A stretch of 64,000 bases of DNA from Mycobacterium sp. Marseille-P9652 (GCF_902652685.1 NZ_CACRUY010000001.1:62001-126000); one strand, 5' to 3'. Shown: positions 39,439 to 48,469, numbered from the stretch's first letter. The notes: generated from the letters alone by a model not told the origin. Made by a program: numbers and translations.

Positions 39439-41853
39439 TCACCCACCGGTCCTGCGCCTGAGCAGCTTTCGCGCGATCGCTCGCGGCCGCCAGGTCAGCA
39501 GGGTCACCCACGCCGCCGCGGACGCGAGCAGCAGCGCCATGTCGAGGGCCCACCGGCCCGCCGAGTGGGTCCACAAGCTGTCCCCCGGAACGCCGACGGT
39601 GGCGGCCGCCGCCGCGAATCCCCACCGGGACGGCACGATCCACGAGATCTCGTTGACGCCGAGCCGGCCGGTCAGCGGGAACATGCCGCCGCAGAGCACC
39701 AGCGAGACCACGACGGCAAGCATGAACAACGGGACCACGTCGCGCTTCTGGTGCGCCAGCGCCGACAGCGCCAGCCCGATGACGGCCGAGGCGAGCGCGG
39801 TCGCCAGCAGGGCGAGCAAGAGCTCCGCGACGGGCGCGTGCGTCAGGACCGCGCCGCGGGCGGGCGGTCCCTGGCCGAGGACCGCGATCGTGGTCAGGAT
39901 GGCGACCTGTGCGGCGGCGAGGACGCCGAAAACCATTGCCTTGCCGGCCAGATAGGCACGCGCCGACAGGCCCGCGGAACGCTCGCGAAGGAAGATTCGC
40001 CGTTCGGCGACGAGTCCCCGGATGGTCAGTGCCGTCCCCATGAAGACTGCGGCTAAGACAAGTACCACCAGGATCTCGACAGGGCGCGAGCCGCGCGGGG
40101 CGGCCAGGCCGGCCCGGCCGGGCACCGCCAGCGCGAGCCCCCCGAAGGCGAACGGCAGGAGGGCAAGGAAGGCGAGGTGCCGGCGGTCGGCCAGGATCAG
40201 CCGGACCTGGCGGCGAGCGACCATCGCGGCCTGGCGCGGCGGGCTCACGCGGCGAATCCTGCGCGCGCGCAACGGCACCGGCTCGGACTCCGCCTCCGAC
40301 GCGACGGGTTCGGTGGCACCGGACGCATCGGGCACGCTGTCGACGGGCCGGCCCGCCTCGGCCACCTCCGCCTTCATGCGTGCCGGGGCGCCGACGAAAG
40401 CCGTTCGGCCGCCGGAGGTCAGCAGCACCACCTGGTCGCAGCGGCTCAGGGATGCCAGCGACTGCGTTGCCACCACGACGATCCGGCCGGCGTCGGCGAG
40501 TTTTCGCGCGATCGTCATCGTCTGCCGGCCGATGGACGGGTCGGCCTCGGTGACGTCGTCCTCGAAGATCACCAGCGTCGGCCCCGTCAGCAATTCGATC
40601 GCCGCGGTGACGCGCCTTCGCTCGGCCCGCGACAGCGTGCCCACCCGGGCCAGCCGGTGCGGGGTGAGCTCCAGCTCGTCGATCACCCGCTTGACGATCC
40701 CGCGGCGCTCGGCCGTCGACGTGTCGGACGGCAGGCGTAGTTCGGCTGCGTAGCAGAGGACTTGGTCAACGGTGAGCCCGTCGTGCATGACGTCGTCGGA
40801 AGGCACCGTCGCGACGCGCGCCCGCACGTGCTCGGCGTGGATATCCATTCCGTCGCAGCGCACCGTGCCGGTACTCGGGGAGGCCTGGCCAGCCAGCAGC
40901 GTCAGCAGCGCGGATTTCCCGGCGCTCGGTGGTCCGATGACGGCGGTCAGGCTACCGCGACGTGCGCTGAGGTCGACGGCGCCGAGCACCTGGGCGCCGT
41001 CGACCGCCAGACCGAGGTGACGGGCCTCCACTCCGGGGCGGGCCGCCTCCGGTGGGGGCACCAATTCACCGCCGGAAACGGTGTAGTCGGCATTGCCCAC
41101 GGTGACGACGTCACCGTCGCGCAGCAGTGCGCGCCGGACGCGCCTGCCGTTGACGAACGTGCCACCGCGCGCCTTCAACTCCGGCCCCGCGTCGGTGGGC
41201 GTCAACGTGGCATGCCGCCGGGACACCAGCGAGTCGTCGACGCGGATGTCACTGCGCGGCGACCGGCCGATGGTCAACGGCTTGCGGCGGCCGCGAAAAA
41301 GCTTGCGCGCGGGCCTGATCCCGGGTTCCGCGGCGGGCGCCCCGTCGTCCACAGCGCGCGCCGCAAATGGCGCCGTGACCGCGTCGTCCGGGGGCGCCGC
41401 GGGCACCGGCGTCGTCGCGAGTTCGGGTTGCGCCGGCAAACCCGGGACCGTCTCGGCGTGGATCGGCGACGGATGCACCCGCCCGGCCGGGCGGCGCCGC
41501 CACGCCGTAAATGGCTGGGGCGCCGGATGACGCGCGTGACTGAGGCGGACGACGACGCGCGCCCCCCGGTGGGGATCGCCGATATGGAACGCCTGGCCGT
41601 CACGGACGGGAGCGGTGGACACCGGCCTGCCGTCGACGAAGGTACCGTTCTGGCTCTGGTCGATCGCCAACCAACACGTGCCGTCAAACCGCAGGACCAG
41701 GTGCGTGCGCGAGGCCCACTCGTTGGCCGGGCCGTCGAGCCGGACGTCTGCCCCTTCACCGCGACCCACCGTGACGTCACGGCCGGGTGCAAACGTGTAG
41801 ACCGCCGACCCGACCTGCACGGTCAGCGGCGGCGCGAACGTCTGGGTCCGCAT
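39439..41853 (-). CDS. FHA-domain ABC transporter with degenerate ATPase motifs (Rv1747-like layout)
   Basis: 804 residues from ATG 41853 (GGAAGG upstream). Two FHA domains lie near residues 10-100 (SRTH, NGTFVDG) and 190-270 (SRRHATL, GGTFVNGRRV), then an ABC ATPase (about 285-500), then a C-terminal domain with six or so membrane segments (about 560-790). Walker A is intact (GPPSAGKS, Lys313). The Walker B/catalytic Glu region reads VIFEDD (431-433) instead of hhhhDE, the signature is LSRAE, and the H-loop His is Gln464. FHA domains bind phosphothreonine, so serine/threonine kinases probably control it. Convergent with the siderophore-like cluster and divergent from the MmpL gene. Confidence 0.85.
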   Translation of the reverse strand: MRTQTFAPPLTVQVGSAVYTFAPGRDVTVGRGEGADVRLDGPANEWASRTHLVLRFDGTCWLAIDQSQNGTFVDGRPVSTAPVRDGQAFHIGDPHRGARVVVRLSHARHPAPQPFTAWRRRPAGRVHPSPIHAETVPGLPAQPELATTPVPAAPPDDAVTAPFAARAVDDGAPAAEPGIRPARKLFRGRRKPLTIGRSPRSDIRVDDSLVSRRHATLTPTDAGPELKARGGTFVNGRRVRRALLRDGDVVTVGNADYTVSGGELVPPPEAARPGVEARHLGLAVDGAQVLGAVDLSARRGSLTAVIGPPSAGKSALLTLLAGQASPSTGTVRCDGMDIHAEHVRARVATVPSDDVMHDGLTVDQVLCYAAELRLPSDTSTAERRGIVKRVIDELELTPHRLARVGTLSRAERRRVTAAIELLTGPTLVIFEDDVTEADPSIGRQTMTIARKLADAGRIVVVATQSLASLSRCDQVVLLTSGGRTAFVGAPARMKAEVAEAGRPVDSVPDASGATEPVASEAESEPVPLRARRIRRVSPPRQAAMVARRQVRLILADRRHLAFLALLPFAFGGLALAVPGRAGLAAPRGSRPVEILVVLVLAAVFMGTALTIRGLVAERRIFLRERSAGLSARAYLAGKAMVFGVLAAAQVAILTTIAVLGQGPPARGAVLTHAPVAELLLALLATALASAVIGLALSALAHQKRDVVPLFMLAVVVSLVLCGGMFPLTGRLGVNEISWIVPSRWGFAAAAATVGVPGDSLWTHSAGRWALDMALLLASAAAWVTLLTWRPRAIARKLLRRRTGG

Positions 41854-41997
41854 GGCCAGCACCTTCCGTCACCACCGCCACCTGAGGCGATGCACCGCTT
41901 GACGGGCTACCCGCTCGCCGACCCGCTACACGGCCGGCGCGGCTGAGGATTCGCTGAGCATTCGTGTGGGACGGGGGACGTTGGGTATCTCCCAGGG

Positions 41998-44900
41998 GTG
42001 TTACGCCGCGACCCGGCACTCGAGCCGCCGGCCGGAGGATTCTTCCCGCGCCTGGCGCGGCTCGTCGTGCGCCGGCCATGGGCCGTCATCGGGTTCTGGA
42101 TTGCGCTGGCCGCGACGCTGAACCTGACGGTGCCGCCGCTGATGCAGGTCGTCAGGGAACACTCGGCCGAAATCCTGCCCAGTGACGCGCCCGTCATGGC
42201 GACGGCCAGGGACATGGCCAAGGCATTCCACGAGCCGGGATCGCAGAACGTGGCCGTCGTCGTGCTGACCGACGAGCACGGGCTGTCCGCGGCCGACGAA
42301 GACGTCTACCGAAGGCTGGTCGACCGGCTGCAGGCCGACCACGGCGATGTCGTCGCGGTGCAGAACTTCGTCACGACGCCGGCGCTGCGGGACGTCACGG
42401 AGAGCAAGGACCACAAGGCGTGGTTCCTCCCGGTCAGCATCGCGGGGCAGCTGGGCTCGCCCCAGGCAAACGACGCCTACGCGCACGTCGCCGACGCGGT
42501 GAAGGAGACCGTCAAGGGTTCCGCGCTCACCGCGAACACGACGGGCCTGACCGCCACCACCGCGGACATGTCGCGGATCGCCGAGCGCGACCTGAAGGTG
42601 ATCGAGGCCGCGACCATCGTCCTGGTGCTGCTCATCCTGCTGGTGGTGTACCGCAAGTTCGCGACCATGCTGCTGCCGCTCCTGACGATCGGCGTGTCAC
42701 TCGTGACCGCGCAGCAGGTGGTGGCCGGGCTGGCCAAGATCGGCCTCGGCCTCTCGGACCAGACCGTGGTGTTCATGACCGCGATGATGATCGGCGCGGG
42801 CACCGATTACGCGGTGTTCCTGATCAGTCGCTACCACGAATACCTGCGGCGCGGTTGCGATTCCGACGAGGCCGTCGCGAGGGCGTTGCCGTCGATCGGC
42901 AAGGTGATCGCCGCCTCGGCGGCGACGGTCGCGGTCACGTTCCTCGGCATGGTCTTCACCCGGCTGAAGGTCTTCAACACCGTGGGACCGGCCCTGGCGG
43001 TGTCGGTCGCGGTGGCGTTTCTCGCCGCGGTCACCCTGTTGCCCGCGATCATGGTGCTCGTCGGCCGGCGCGGGTGGATCACCCCGAGACGCGATGTCAC
43101 CACCCGCTTCTGGCGGCGCTCCGCGGTCCACATCGTGCGTCGGCCGTGGGCACACCTCGCCACGAGCCTGGTGATCCTCGGCGCGCTCGCCAGCTGCGCG
43201 ACCCTGGTGCGCTACACCTACGACGCGCGTCAGGCCCTGCCGTCCGGCGCGGAGAGCAACGTCGGATATCAGGCGATGGACCGCCACTTCCCCGTCAGTT
43301 CCACCGTGCCGCAATACATTTACGTCCAGTCCCCGCACGACCTGCGCAACCCGCGCTCGCTCGCCGACCTCGAGCAGATGGCGCAGCGGGTCAGTCAGCT
43401 GCCCGACATCGCCACGGTCCGGGGCGTCACGCGCCCGACGGGGCAGACGCTCGAGGAGGCAAAGCTCAGCTATCAGGCCGGCGAGGTGGGCAAGAAGCTC
43501 TCCGACGCGTCGGGCCAGATCGCCGGGTCCAACGGCGATCTGGACGCGCTGACCAACGGCTCGCGCGAATTGGCCGACAGCCTGGGGCAAGTCGCGGGCC
43601 AGGTGAACCACGCGATCAGCGCGATCAACGGCCTGGCCGGCGACGTCACCGCAATGGAGAACCGGCTGGCCGGGAGCGGGACGCTGCAGGAGTTCCAGCA
43701 GCTGGCCGCCAACATGCGCGCCGCCGGCGGCTCGATCGGGGCCAACGTCGCCAACGTCGACAGCGTGATGCATTCGGCGGACTCGATTCTGGCGGGCCTG
43801 CAGGCGAGCCCCGTCTGCTCGAAGGATCCGGCGTGCACCAACGCCCGTCAGCAACTTCAGCTGCTCGTCAACGCCGGGCACTCCGGGGCCTTCGACGGGA
43901 TCGCGAACCTGGCCAAGCAGCTGCAGTCGACCCCCGAGGTGCAGAACATGGGCGCCTCGCTGCAGGCCATGCGGGCCACGCTCGACCGCGCGGTGCAGAC
44001 CATCCAATCCCTCGGCCTGGCGAATCCCGCTGGGCTGCAACAGAAGCTGGCTGACATGCAGCGGGGCGCCAACGCGCTGGCCGACGGCAGCAAGAGGGTG
44101 GCCGACGGGGTGCGGGCGCTGACCGATCAGACCAAACAGATGGGCCGGGGGCTCTCCGACGCCGCGGCGTTCCTGCTGTCGATGAAGCTCAACGCGTCGC
44201 AGCCGGGCATGTCCGGGTTCTACCTCCCGCCCGAGGCCATGAACGACGCCCGATTCGCGGACGTGGCAAAGGTTTTCGTCTCGCCGGACGGGCACGCGGC
44301 GCGCTACATGGTGCAGTCCAAGCTCGACCCCTTCAGCACCGAGGCGTTCGACCAGGACAAGGCGATCCTCGACACCGCGCGCGGCGCGCAGCCCAACACC
44401 TCGCTGGCCGACGCGTCGATATCGATGTCCGGGATGACCCCGATGTACACCGAGATGCGCGACTACTACAACCACGACATCCGGTTCATCATCGGCATGA
44501 CCATCGCCGTGGTGCTGCTGATCCTGACGCTGCTGCTGCGGGCGGTGGTCGCACCGCTGTATCTCGTCGGCTCCGTGATCCTCTCGTACCTGTCGGCGCT
44601 GGGCATCGGCGTCCTCGTCTTCCAGGTCATCGGCAAGCAGCCACTCGGCTGGAGCGTGCCCGGGATGGCGTTCATCGTGCTCGTCGCCGTCGGCGCCGAC
44701 TACAACATGCTGATGATCTCGCGGATCCGCGACGAGTCACCGCATGGGATCCGGTCCGGCGTGATCCGGACGGTGCGCACGACGGGCGGGGTCATCACGT
44801 CCGCGGGACTCATCTTCGCCGCGTCGATGTTCGGCATGCTGTTCGGCAGTGTCAGCACCATGATCCAGGCCGGCTTCATCATCGGCGTGGGCCTGCTGCT

Positions 44901-45126
44901 GGACACCTTCCTGGTGCGCACCATCACCGTGCCCGCCTTGGCGGTCCTGGTCGGGAACGCGAACTGGTGGCCGGCGAAGTGGCGTCCCGCGGGATCTCCG
45001 GGGCGAGCCGCGTCGAGCGCGAAGGCGTCTCACGCGACCGACGTTCAACCCGCGGCGCCACACGGTGACGACTTCGATCCGGATTCCGCGCTGTGGCTGT
45101 GGTCGATGGCCGCTCACGGCCGATAG
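41998..45126 (+). CDS. MmpL-family RND exporter (MmpL4/5-like)
   Basis: 1042 residues from GTG 41998. Twelve membrane segments are expected. Both proton-relay Asp-Tyr pairs are present (Asp270-Tyr271 in GTDYAVFLISRYHEYLR; Asp901-Tyr902 in GADYNMLMISRIRDE). The second periplasmic loop carries a long Gln/Ala/Asn-rich coiled-coil region (about residues 495-740) with two cysteines, as in MmpL4 and MmpL5, the mycobactin/carboxymycobactin exporters. Next to a siderophore-type cluster it is the likely exporter. No MmpS partner gene is found in the window. The GTG start is closest to the promoter region, and a later start is possible. Confidence 0.88.
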   Translation: MLRRDPALEPPAGGFFPRLARLVVRRPWAVIGFWIALAATLNLTVPPLMQVVREHSAEILPSDAPVMATARDMAKAFHEPGSQNVAVVVLTDEHGLSAADEDVYRRLVDRLQADHGDVVAVQNFVTTPALRDVTESKDHKAWFLPVSIAGQLGSPQANDAYAHVADAVKETVKGSALTANTTGLTATTADMSRIAERDLKVIEAATIVLVLLILLVVYRKFATMLLPLLTIGVSLVTAQQVVAGLAKIGLGLSDQTVVFMTAMMIGAGTDYAVFLISRYHEYLRRGCDSDEAVARALPSIGKVIAASAATVAVTFLGMVFTRLKVFNTVGPALAVSVAVAFLAAVTLLPAIMVLVGRRGWITPRRDVTTRFWRRSAVHIVRRPWAHLATSLVILGALASCATLVRYTYDARQALPSGAESNVGYQAMDRHFPVSSTVPQYIYVQSPHDLRNPRSLADLEQMAQRVSQLPDIATVRGVTRPTGQTLEEAKLSYQAGEVGKKLSDASGQIAGSNGDLDALTNGSRELADSLGQVAGQVNHAISAINGLAGDVTAMENRLAGSGTLQEFQQLAANMRAAGGSIGANVANVDSVMHSADSILAGLQASPVCSKDPACTNARQQLQLLVNAGHSGAFDGIANLAKQLQSTPEVQNMGASLQAMRATLDRAVQTIQSLGLANPAGLQQKLADMQRGANALADGSKRVADGVRALTDQTKQMGRGLSDAAAFLLSMKLNASQPGMSGFYLPPEAMNDARFADVAKVFVSPDGHAARYMVQSKLDPFSTEAFDQDKAILDTARGAQPNTSLADASISMSGMTPMYTEMRDYYNHDIRFIIGMTIAVVLLILTLLLRAVVAPLYLVGSVILSYLSALGIGVLVFQVIGKQPLGWSVPGMAFIVLVAVGADYNMLMISRIRDESPHGIRSGVIRTVRTTGGVITSAGLIFAASMFGMLFGSVSTMIQAGFIIGVGLLLDTFLVRTITVPALAVLVGNANWWPAKWRPAGSPGRAASSAKASHATDVQPAAPHGDDFDPDSALWLWSMAAHGR

Positions 45127-45131
45127 CAGAA

Positions 45132-46367
45132 TTACCTTGCGGCGTGCGTGGATTCACCTTCCTCGGCCGCCCGCTTGCGGCCCGCGACGGAGCCGGCGAT
45201 CGAGGCGGTTGCGATGGTCAGCAGAGCGCCCAGCATGAGGGCCGCCGGCTCGCCCCGAGCGAGGAGGTGCTGCTCGGTGCCGATGGTGGCGGCCGCGACC
45301 GGTACGCCGAGCTGGGCGGCCGAGAGCACGGCCAGGGTCAGCGGCTGGCCGACTAGCCGTCCGATGCAGTGCGCCACCACGGCGCCCAGCCCGAGGGCCG
45401 CCCCCAGCAGGATGAAGGCGGGGTGCGACCCGAGCTCGCGCACGTGTAGCGAGGCGCCCAGCCACACGAAGAACAGCGGGCTGAAGAAGCCTTCCGTCAT
45501 GCCGAACAGCTGGCGTGCCAGCCGTCGCGGTTCCCCCACCTTCGAAATCACCAGGCCGACCGCGAAACCCGCCAGCATGATCGAGACATGGGTGGTCACG
45601 GCCAGCGCCGCCAGTGCGAACAGCACGACCAGGTTGGACCGCAATTCCAGGGCGAAACGGCGCTCCTCGGAGTATTTGTGCACGCGCCGGCGCCAGCCCC
45701 GGTGGTCGACGAAGCGCAGCAGGACGAAGAACACCCCCGCGCACGCGGCGACCGCAAGGGCGCCCAGCGCCGCCGTTGGCGCGTGCCGGACGTCGATCAC
45801 CAAGGGCAGCAGGACGATTCCGGCGGTGTCGGCGATCGCGATCTGCGCCGTCACGGAGAGGACCGCTTGGCCGCGCAGGCCAAGCGAATCGATGATGGGC
45901 AGGGCGAGGGCCGCCGAGGACGAGGTCATCAGGACGGCATAAAGGGCGGCGTGTCCCGTTCCGAACGCCGCGGCGATGCCCAGCCCGAAGGCGACCGCGA
46001 CGACGCCGGCCAGGGCTGCCCGCGTCAACGCGCGCGGCAGCTCCGAGCGCAACTCCCTTCCGCGGAGCGGAACATGGGTGCCCACGACGAACATCACCAG
46101 GGCGAAGCCGATGTTCGCGAGCAGCTGCAACGTCGGATTGGTGACGTCGAGGACGTCGATACCGGTCTTGCCGAGGACCATCCCGGCGACGAGCTCGCCT
46201 ATCACCACCGGCACCCGCAGCCGCGGCACCGAGGCCAGCAGCGGGCCGGCGAGTCCGACCGCGGTCAGCAGCGCCAGCGTGTGAAAGCCGAAGCCGTGCA
46301 CGTCAGCGGCCTGGCGGCGGCGCGCTGGGCCGGTGATCGGCCCGACATGGGATTGCCACGGAGCCAT
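45132..46367 (-). CDS. CPA2-family cation/proton antiporter
   Basis: 411 residues with 11-13 predicted hydrophobic segments and the Na+/H+ exchanger pattern LRVPVVIGELVAGMVLGKTGI near residue 50, ALVMFVVGTHVPL, and SPLFFVWLGASLHVREL near 300. It exchanges K+ or Na+ for protons across the plasma membrane. ATG 46367 has an AGGA 8 bases upstream; GTG 46301 is an alternative start nearer the first membrane segment. A GACTTTCGGTCCC sequence just upstream resembles a DosR half-site but is imperfectly spaced. Confidence 0.85.
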   Translation of the reverse strand: MAPWQSHVGPITGPARRRQAADVHGFGFHTLALLTAVGLAGPLLASVPRLRVPVVIGELVAGMVLGKTGIDVLDVTNPTLQLLANIGFALVMFVVGTHVPLRGRELRSELPRALTRAALAGVVAVAFGLGIAAAFGTGHAALYAVLMTSSSAALALPIIDSLGLRGQAVLSVTAQIAIADTAGIVLLPLVIDVRHAPTAALGALAVAACAGVFFVLLRFVDHRGWRRRVHKYSEERRFALELRSNLVVLFALAALAVTTHVSIMLAGFAVGLVISKVGEPRRLARQLFGMTEGFFSPLFFVWLGASLHVRELGSHPAFILLGAALGLGAVVAHCIGRLVGQPLTLAVLSAAQLGVPVAAATIGTEQHLLARGEPAALMLGALLTIATASIAGSVAGRKRAAEEGESTHAAR

Positions 46368-46437
46368 TGTGCAGTCCTGGGACCGAAAGTCGGTGGAGGC
46401 TGGGGCGGTTCCTCGTTCCGGGCGGAAACGGGCTTGA

Positions 46438-46941
46438 TCAAGGGGCGAGCAGTTTTGCACCGGGGCCCGGGACAGGCTCGGTGTCGCGCGCAGTGACCGG
46501 GGTGTGGTCGTAGGTGCAGCGAAGGACTGCCTCGACCCGCTTGCCGCAATCGCGGTGGCGCACTTCCACAGGGGGACCGTCTCGGTCGGCCTCCCAGCGA
46601 TCGCCCCACTGCATGAGAGCGACCACCACAGTCAACAGGTCGAGCCCCTTCTCGGTGAGGCGATACTCGTGGCGCTCACGTTGCCCGGGCTCCCGGTAGG
46701 CCACTCGTTCCATGAGGCCCGCGGCCACCAACGTGGCGAGTCGCTCGCTCAACAGGTTGCGCGCGCATCCGATGCGCGCGTGGAACTGCTCGAACCGTCG
46801 CGCGCCGTAGAACGCTTCGCGCAGCACCAGCAGGGTCCACTTTTCGCCGACCACGTCGAGAGCGCGCTTCACCGAACAGTTCTCGGCGCTGTAGCGGTCC
46901 CGATCGGCGAGCATGTCGCCAAGGGTACCAGGGTTTGACAT
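46438..46941 (-). CDS. HxlR-family transcriptional regulator
   Basis: 167 residues. A winged-helix domain covers about residues 15-110: ENCSVKRALDVVGEKWTLLVLREAFYGARRFEQFHARIGCARNLLSERLATLVAAGLM is classic HxlR. The N-terminal Cys near residue 22 is the conserved redox/ligand-sensing position of the family. A short C-terminal extension contains two more Cys (HRDCGKR, LRCTYDH), possibly a metal site. It is divergent from a tautomerase gene, with an inverted repeat between, suggesting it controls both. Confidence 0.88.
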   Translation of the reverse strand: MSNPGTLGDMLADRDRYSAENCSVKRALDVVGEKWTLLVLREAFYGARRFEQFHARIGCARNLLSERLATLVAAGLMERVAYREPGQRERHEYRLTEKGLDLLTVVVALMQWGDRWEADRDGPPVEVRHRDCGKRVEAVLRCTYDHTPVTARDTEPVPGPGAKLLAP

Positions 46942-46942
46942 C

Positions 46943-46971
46943 GCAACTCAGCCATGGTACGCCTGGGTTGC
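46943..46971. promoter_or_regulatory. Inverted repeat, candidate HxlR operator
   Basis: GCAACTCAG, 11 bases, then CTGGGTTGC: a 9-bp inverted repeat with one mismatch, between the divergent HxlR and tautomerase starts. It abuts an AT-rich stretch (AAAATTAAATT) that may be a -10 region. HxlR regulators bind such sites beside their own genes. Confidence 0.5.
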
Positions 46972-47018
46972 AAAATTAAATTCAGAGCTATCACACCCAC
47001 TTGCAGGAGGTCCTCACC

Positions 47019-47501
47019 ATGCCGATGCTCGACGCCTATATCCCCGAGGGAGCTCTCACCGCAGACGCGGAGAAGGCGCTGTTGAACACGCTGACCGATG
47101 TGCTGCTCGAGCACGAGGGGGCCGACCCGACCAATCCGGCCGCGCGGGCGTTGGCCAAGGTGTGGCTACATCGGCCCGCGGGGGTGCTGCACGCCGGTCA
47201 GGAACCCGAGATGCCGCACTATCGGGTGATCGCTTCGGTTCCCGAGGGTCAGTTCGACGACGAGCGCCGTGCCAGCATGGTGGCCGCTGTGACCGAGGCG
47301 ATCCTGGCCGCCGAAGGCGACCGGTACGACGGCGATCCGTTGCGGATCTGGGTATTCGCCAACGAGATTCCCGACGGTACGTGGGGCGGCGGCGGGCGCA
47401 TCGCGCGGCTGGCCGACATTGCCGGGATGGTCTTCGGTGATGCGGACAAGGGCCGCGAGTACGCCGAGCGGCGACTCGCCAAGCGAGCGTTACCGGTCTA
47501 A
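47019..47501 (+). CDS. Tautomerase-superfamily protein
   Basis: 160 residues from ATG 47019, chosen because GCAGGAGG lies 8 bases upstream and because it places Pro directly after Met (MPMLDAYIP). Pro1 is the catalytic base of the 4-oxalocrotonate tautomerase/MSAD superfamily. The length suits a two-domain (fused beta-alpha-beta) member. The C-terminal half has RIWVFANEIPDGTWGGGGRIARLADIAGM. The natural substrate is unknown. It is paired with the divergent HxlR regulator. Confidence 0.8.
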   Translation: MPMLDAYIPEGALTADAEKALLNTLTDVLLEHEGADPTNPAARALAKVWLHRPAGVLHAGQEPEMPHYRVIASVPEGQFDDERRASMVAAVTEAILAAEGDRYDGDPLRIWVFANEIPDGTWGGGGRIARLADIAGMVFGDADKGREYAERRLAKRALPV

Positions 47502-47649
47502 GCCCCTTCGCCGGTCTGGTAAGAGGCCGCGGACGGCACGTCGGTCGTTCGAGTAGCCCGCGGAAGGCGCCACTTCGAGGCGGCGACTCCGCGCGAGTCG
47601 GATGGTCATGGGGCCCATGCACCTCATGCACAGCACAATCGGGAAGAAA

Positions 47650-47680
47650 ATGGCCCCCGGAGGACTCTCCGAGGGCCATT
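47650..47680 (-). terminator. Hairpin terminator at left island edge
   Basis: An imperfect inverted repeat (ATGGCCCcCGGAg / cTCCGaGGGCCAT) followed on the minus strand by TTTTCTTCC. It probably ended the tRNA-fMet transcript before the island inserted, and may also serve the tautomerase gene on the plus strand. Confidence 0.6.
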
Positions 47681-47688
47681 CTCGTTTA

Positions 47689-47732
47689 GTAGCGGGGACA
47701 GGATTCGAACCTGCGACCTCTGGGTTATGAGC
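47689..47732 (-). repeat. attL: 44-bp copy of the tRNA-fMet 3' part
   Basis: 44 bases identical to 58894-58937, covering the anticodon-loop side, T-arm and acceptor 3' strand of the initiator tRNA. It stops at the anticodon stem, and the next bases differ. Just outside, this copy reads CTACTAAA in the tRNA sense, whereas the intact gene has CTACCA, so the displaced copy has no encoded CCA end. Confidence 0.92.
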
Positions 47733-47779
47733 TACGGGCTGGGAATTTTCGGGTGTCCGCGTGGTCTCGTTTGCGCAGC

Positions 47780-47896
47780 TCAGCGGGTGTCAGGCGTCCC
47801 GTTGCTTCGGCCATGTCCCACTGATTCGGGGCGGTTTCGCGGCGTTTTGTTCCCAAATTTGTTCCCAAATCTTCCGGCCGTGGACAGCTCGGTCTT
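47780..47896 (-). pseudogene. Possible integrase C-terminal remnant
   Basis: On the minus strand, reading toward attL, an open stretch encodes a basic tail with the doubled FGNKFGNK motif and stops at 47780-47782. Repeated G-(N/T)-(K/N) tails of this kind are common at the C-termini of actinobacterial tRNA-site integrases, and the place and direction fit. The catalytic part is absent; the Met-rich gene begins immediately before it. This is a suggestion from pattern only. Confidence 0.3.
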
Positions 47897-47898
47897 GA

Positions 47899-48279
47899 TC
47901 AGTGGTGGGGCGCCGTTGGTCCCGTCGTCGAAGGCGTTTGCTGACCCGGAGGCCCCATCGGGCCGCCCGGACCCATTCCGCCTGGCCCCATCATGCCGCC
48001 TTGTCCCATCATGCCGCCTTGTCCCATCATTCCGCCCTGGCCCATCATCGGGCAGTCACCACTGTGGCCGCCGTAATACCCTCGCTGATGGCCGCTTGAA
48101 GACCAGCCCAAGACCAACCCCGAGAAGAAGATCACGGCCACGACGAAGACCGTACCGGCGACGATCAGGACCCCCGCCGCGACTTGACTTAGGCGGCTAC
48201 GCGCACCGTATCCGCCGTCGTACCGAGTTTTCCCAGTCGCGGCGGTCGGTTCAATCGTGGATTCAGGTGTTTCTGTCAT
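47899..48279 (-). CDS. Met-rich single-pass membrane protein (copper-linked)
   Basis: 126 residues from ATG 48279. One membrane helix lies at about residues 35-60 (VAAGVLIVAGTVFVVAVIFFSGLVLGW), followed by an exported tail with His (GHQRGYYGGHSGDC) and four tandem MMGQGG/MMGPGG repeats, then a Pro/Thr end. Met pairs in such repeats typically bind Cu(I). A perfect RicR-type operator ends 23 bp upstream. The family has no assigned reaction; copper capture at the membrane surface is inferred. Confidence 0.75.
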   Translation of the reverse strand: MTETPESTIEPTAATGKTRYDGGYGARSRLSQVAAGVLIVAGTVFVVAVIFFSGLVLGWSSSGHQRGYYGGHSGDCPMMGQGGMMGQGGMMGQGGMMGPGGMGPGGPMGPPGQQTPSTTGPTAPHH

Positions 48280-48301
48280 GGTTCGAAGGATGACATCAAC
48301 A

Positions 48302-48316
48302 TACCCAACCGGGGTA
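48302..48316. promoter_or_regulatory. RicR/CsoR-type operator 1
   Basis: TACCC-AACCG-GGGTA, a perfect match to the mycobacterial RicR motif TACCC-N5-GGGTA. It lies 23 bp before the Met-rich membrane gene (minus strand). Confidence 0.8.
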
Positions 48317-48416
48317 GGGACTATTGGCCCTAAGAAGTGCACATTGCTTATGTTGTCAGCGTGCTCAGACTGGCTCGAGAAGCCGGACCCGACCAGCTGC
48401 CAACGCTTGACCACAA

Positions 48417-48431
48417 TACCCTACCGGGGTA
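48417..48431. promoter_or_regulatory. RicR/CsoR-type operator 2
   Basis: TACCC-TACCG-GGGTA, a perfect match. It lies 39 bp before the small membrane protein start at 48470; a TATAGTT stretch overlaps its right edge and may be a -10 box, so the repressor would block polymerase. Confidence 0.8.
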
Positions 48432-48469
48432 TAGTTCATGGAATCAGTTACCGCTTGGGAGGCCCTGCA

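Noticed and set aside
42697-44475. 592-codon minus-strand frame opposite the MmpL gene
   Set aside because: Antisense shadow; the MmpL protein on the plus strand has clear membrane segments and motifs.
46379-46391. GGGACCGAAAGTC upstream of the antiporter as a DosR box
   Set aside because: The half-sites are spaced one base too far apart and it lies too close to the likely start codon; mentioned only in the antiporter entry.
47727-48293. 188-codon plus-strand frame across the left island end
   Set aside because: It begins in the tRNA repeat and runs antisense to the Met-rich membrane gene, giving low-complexity His/Arg sequence.
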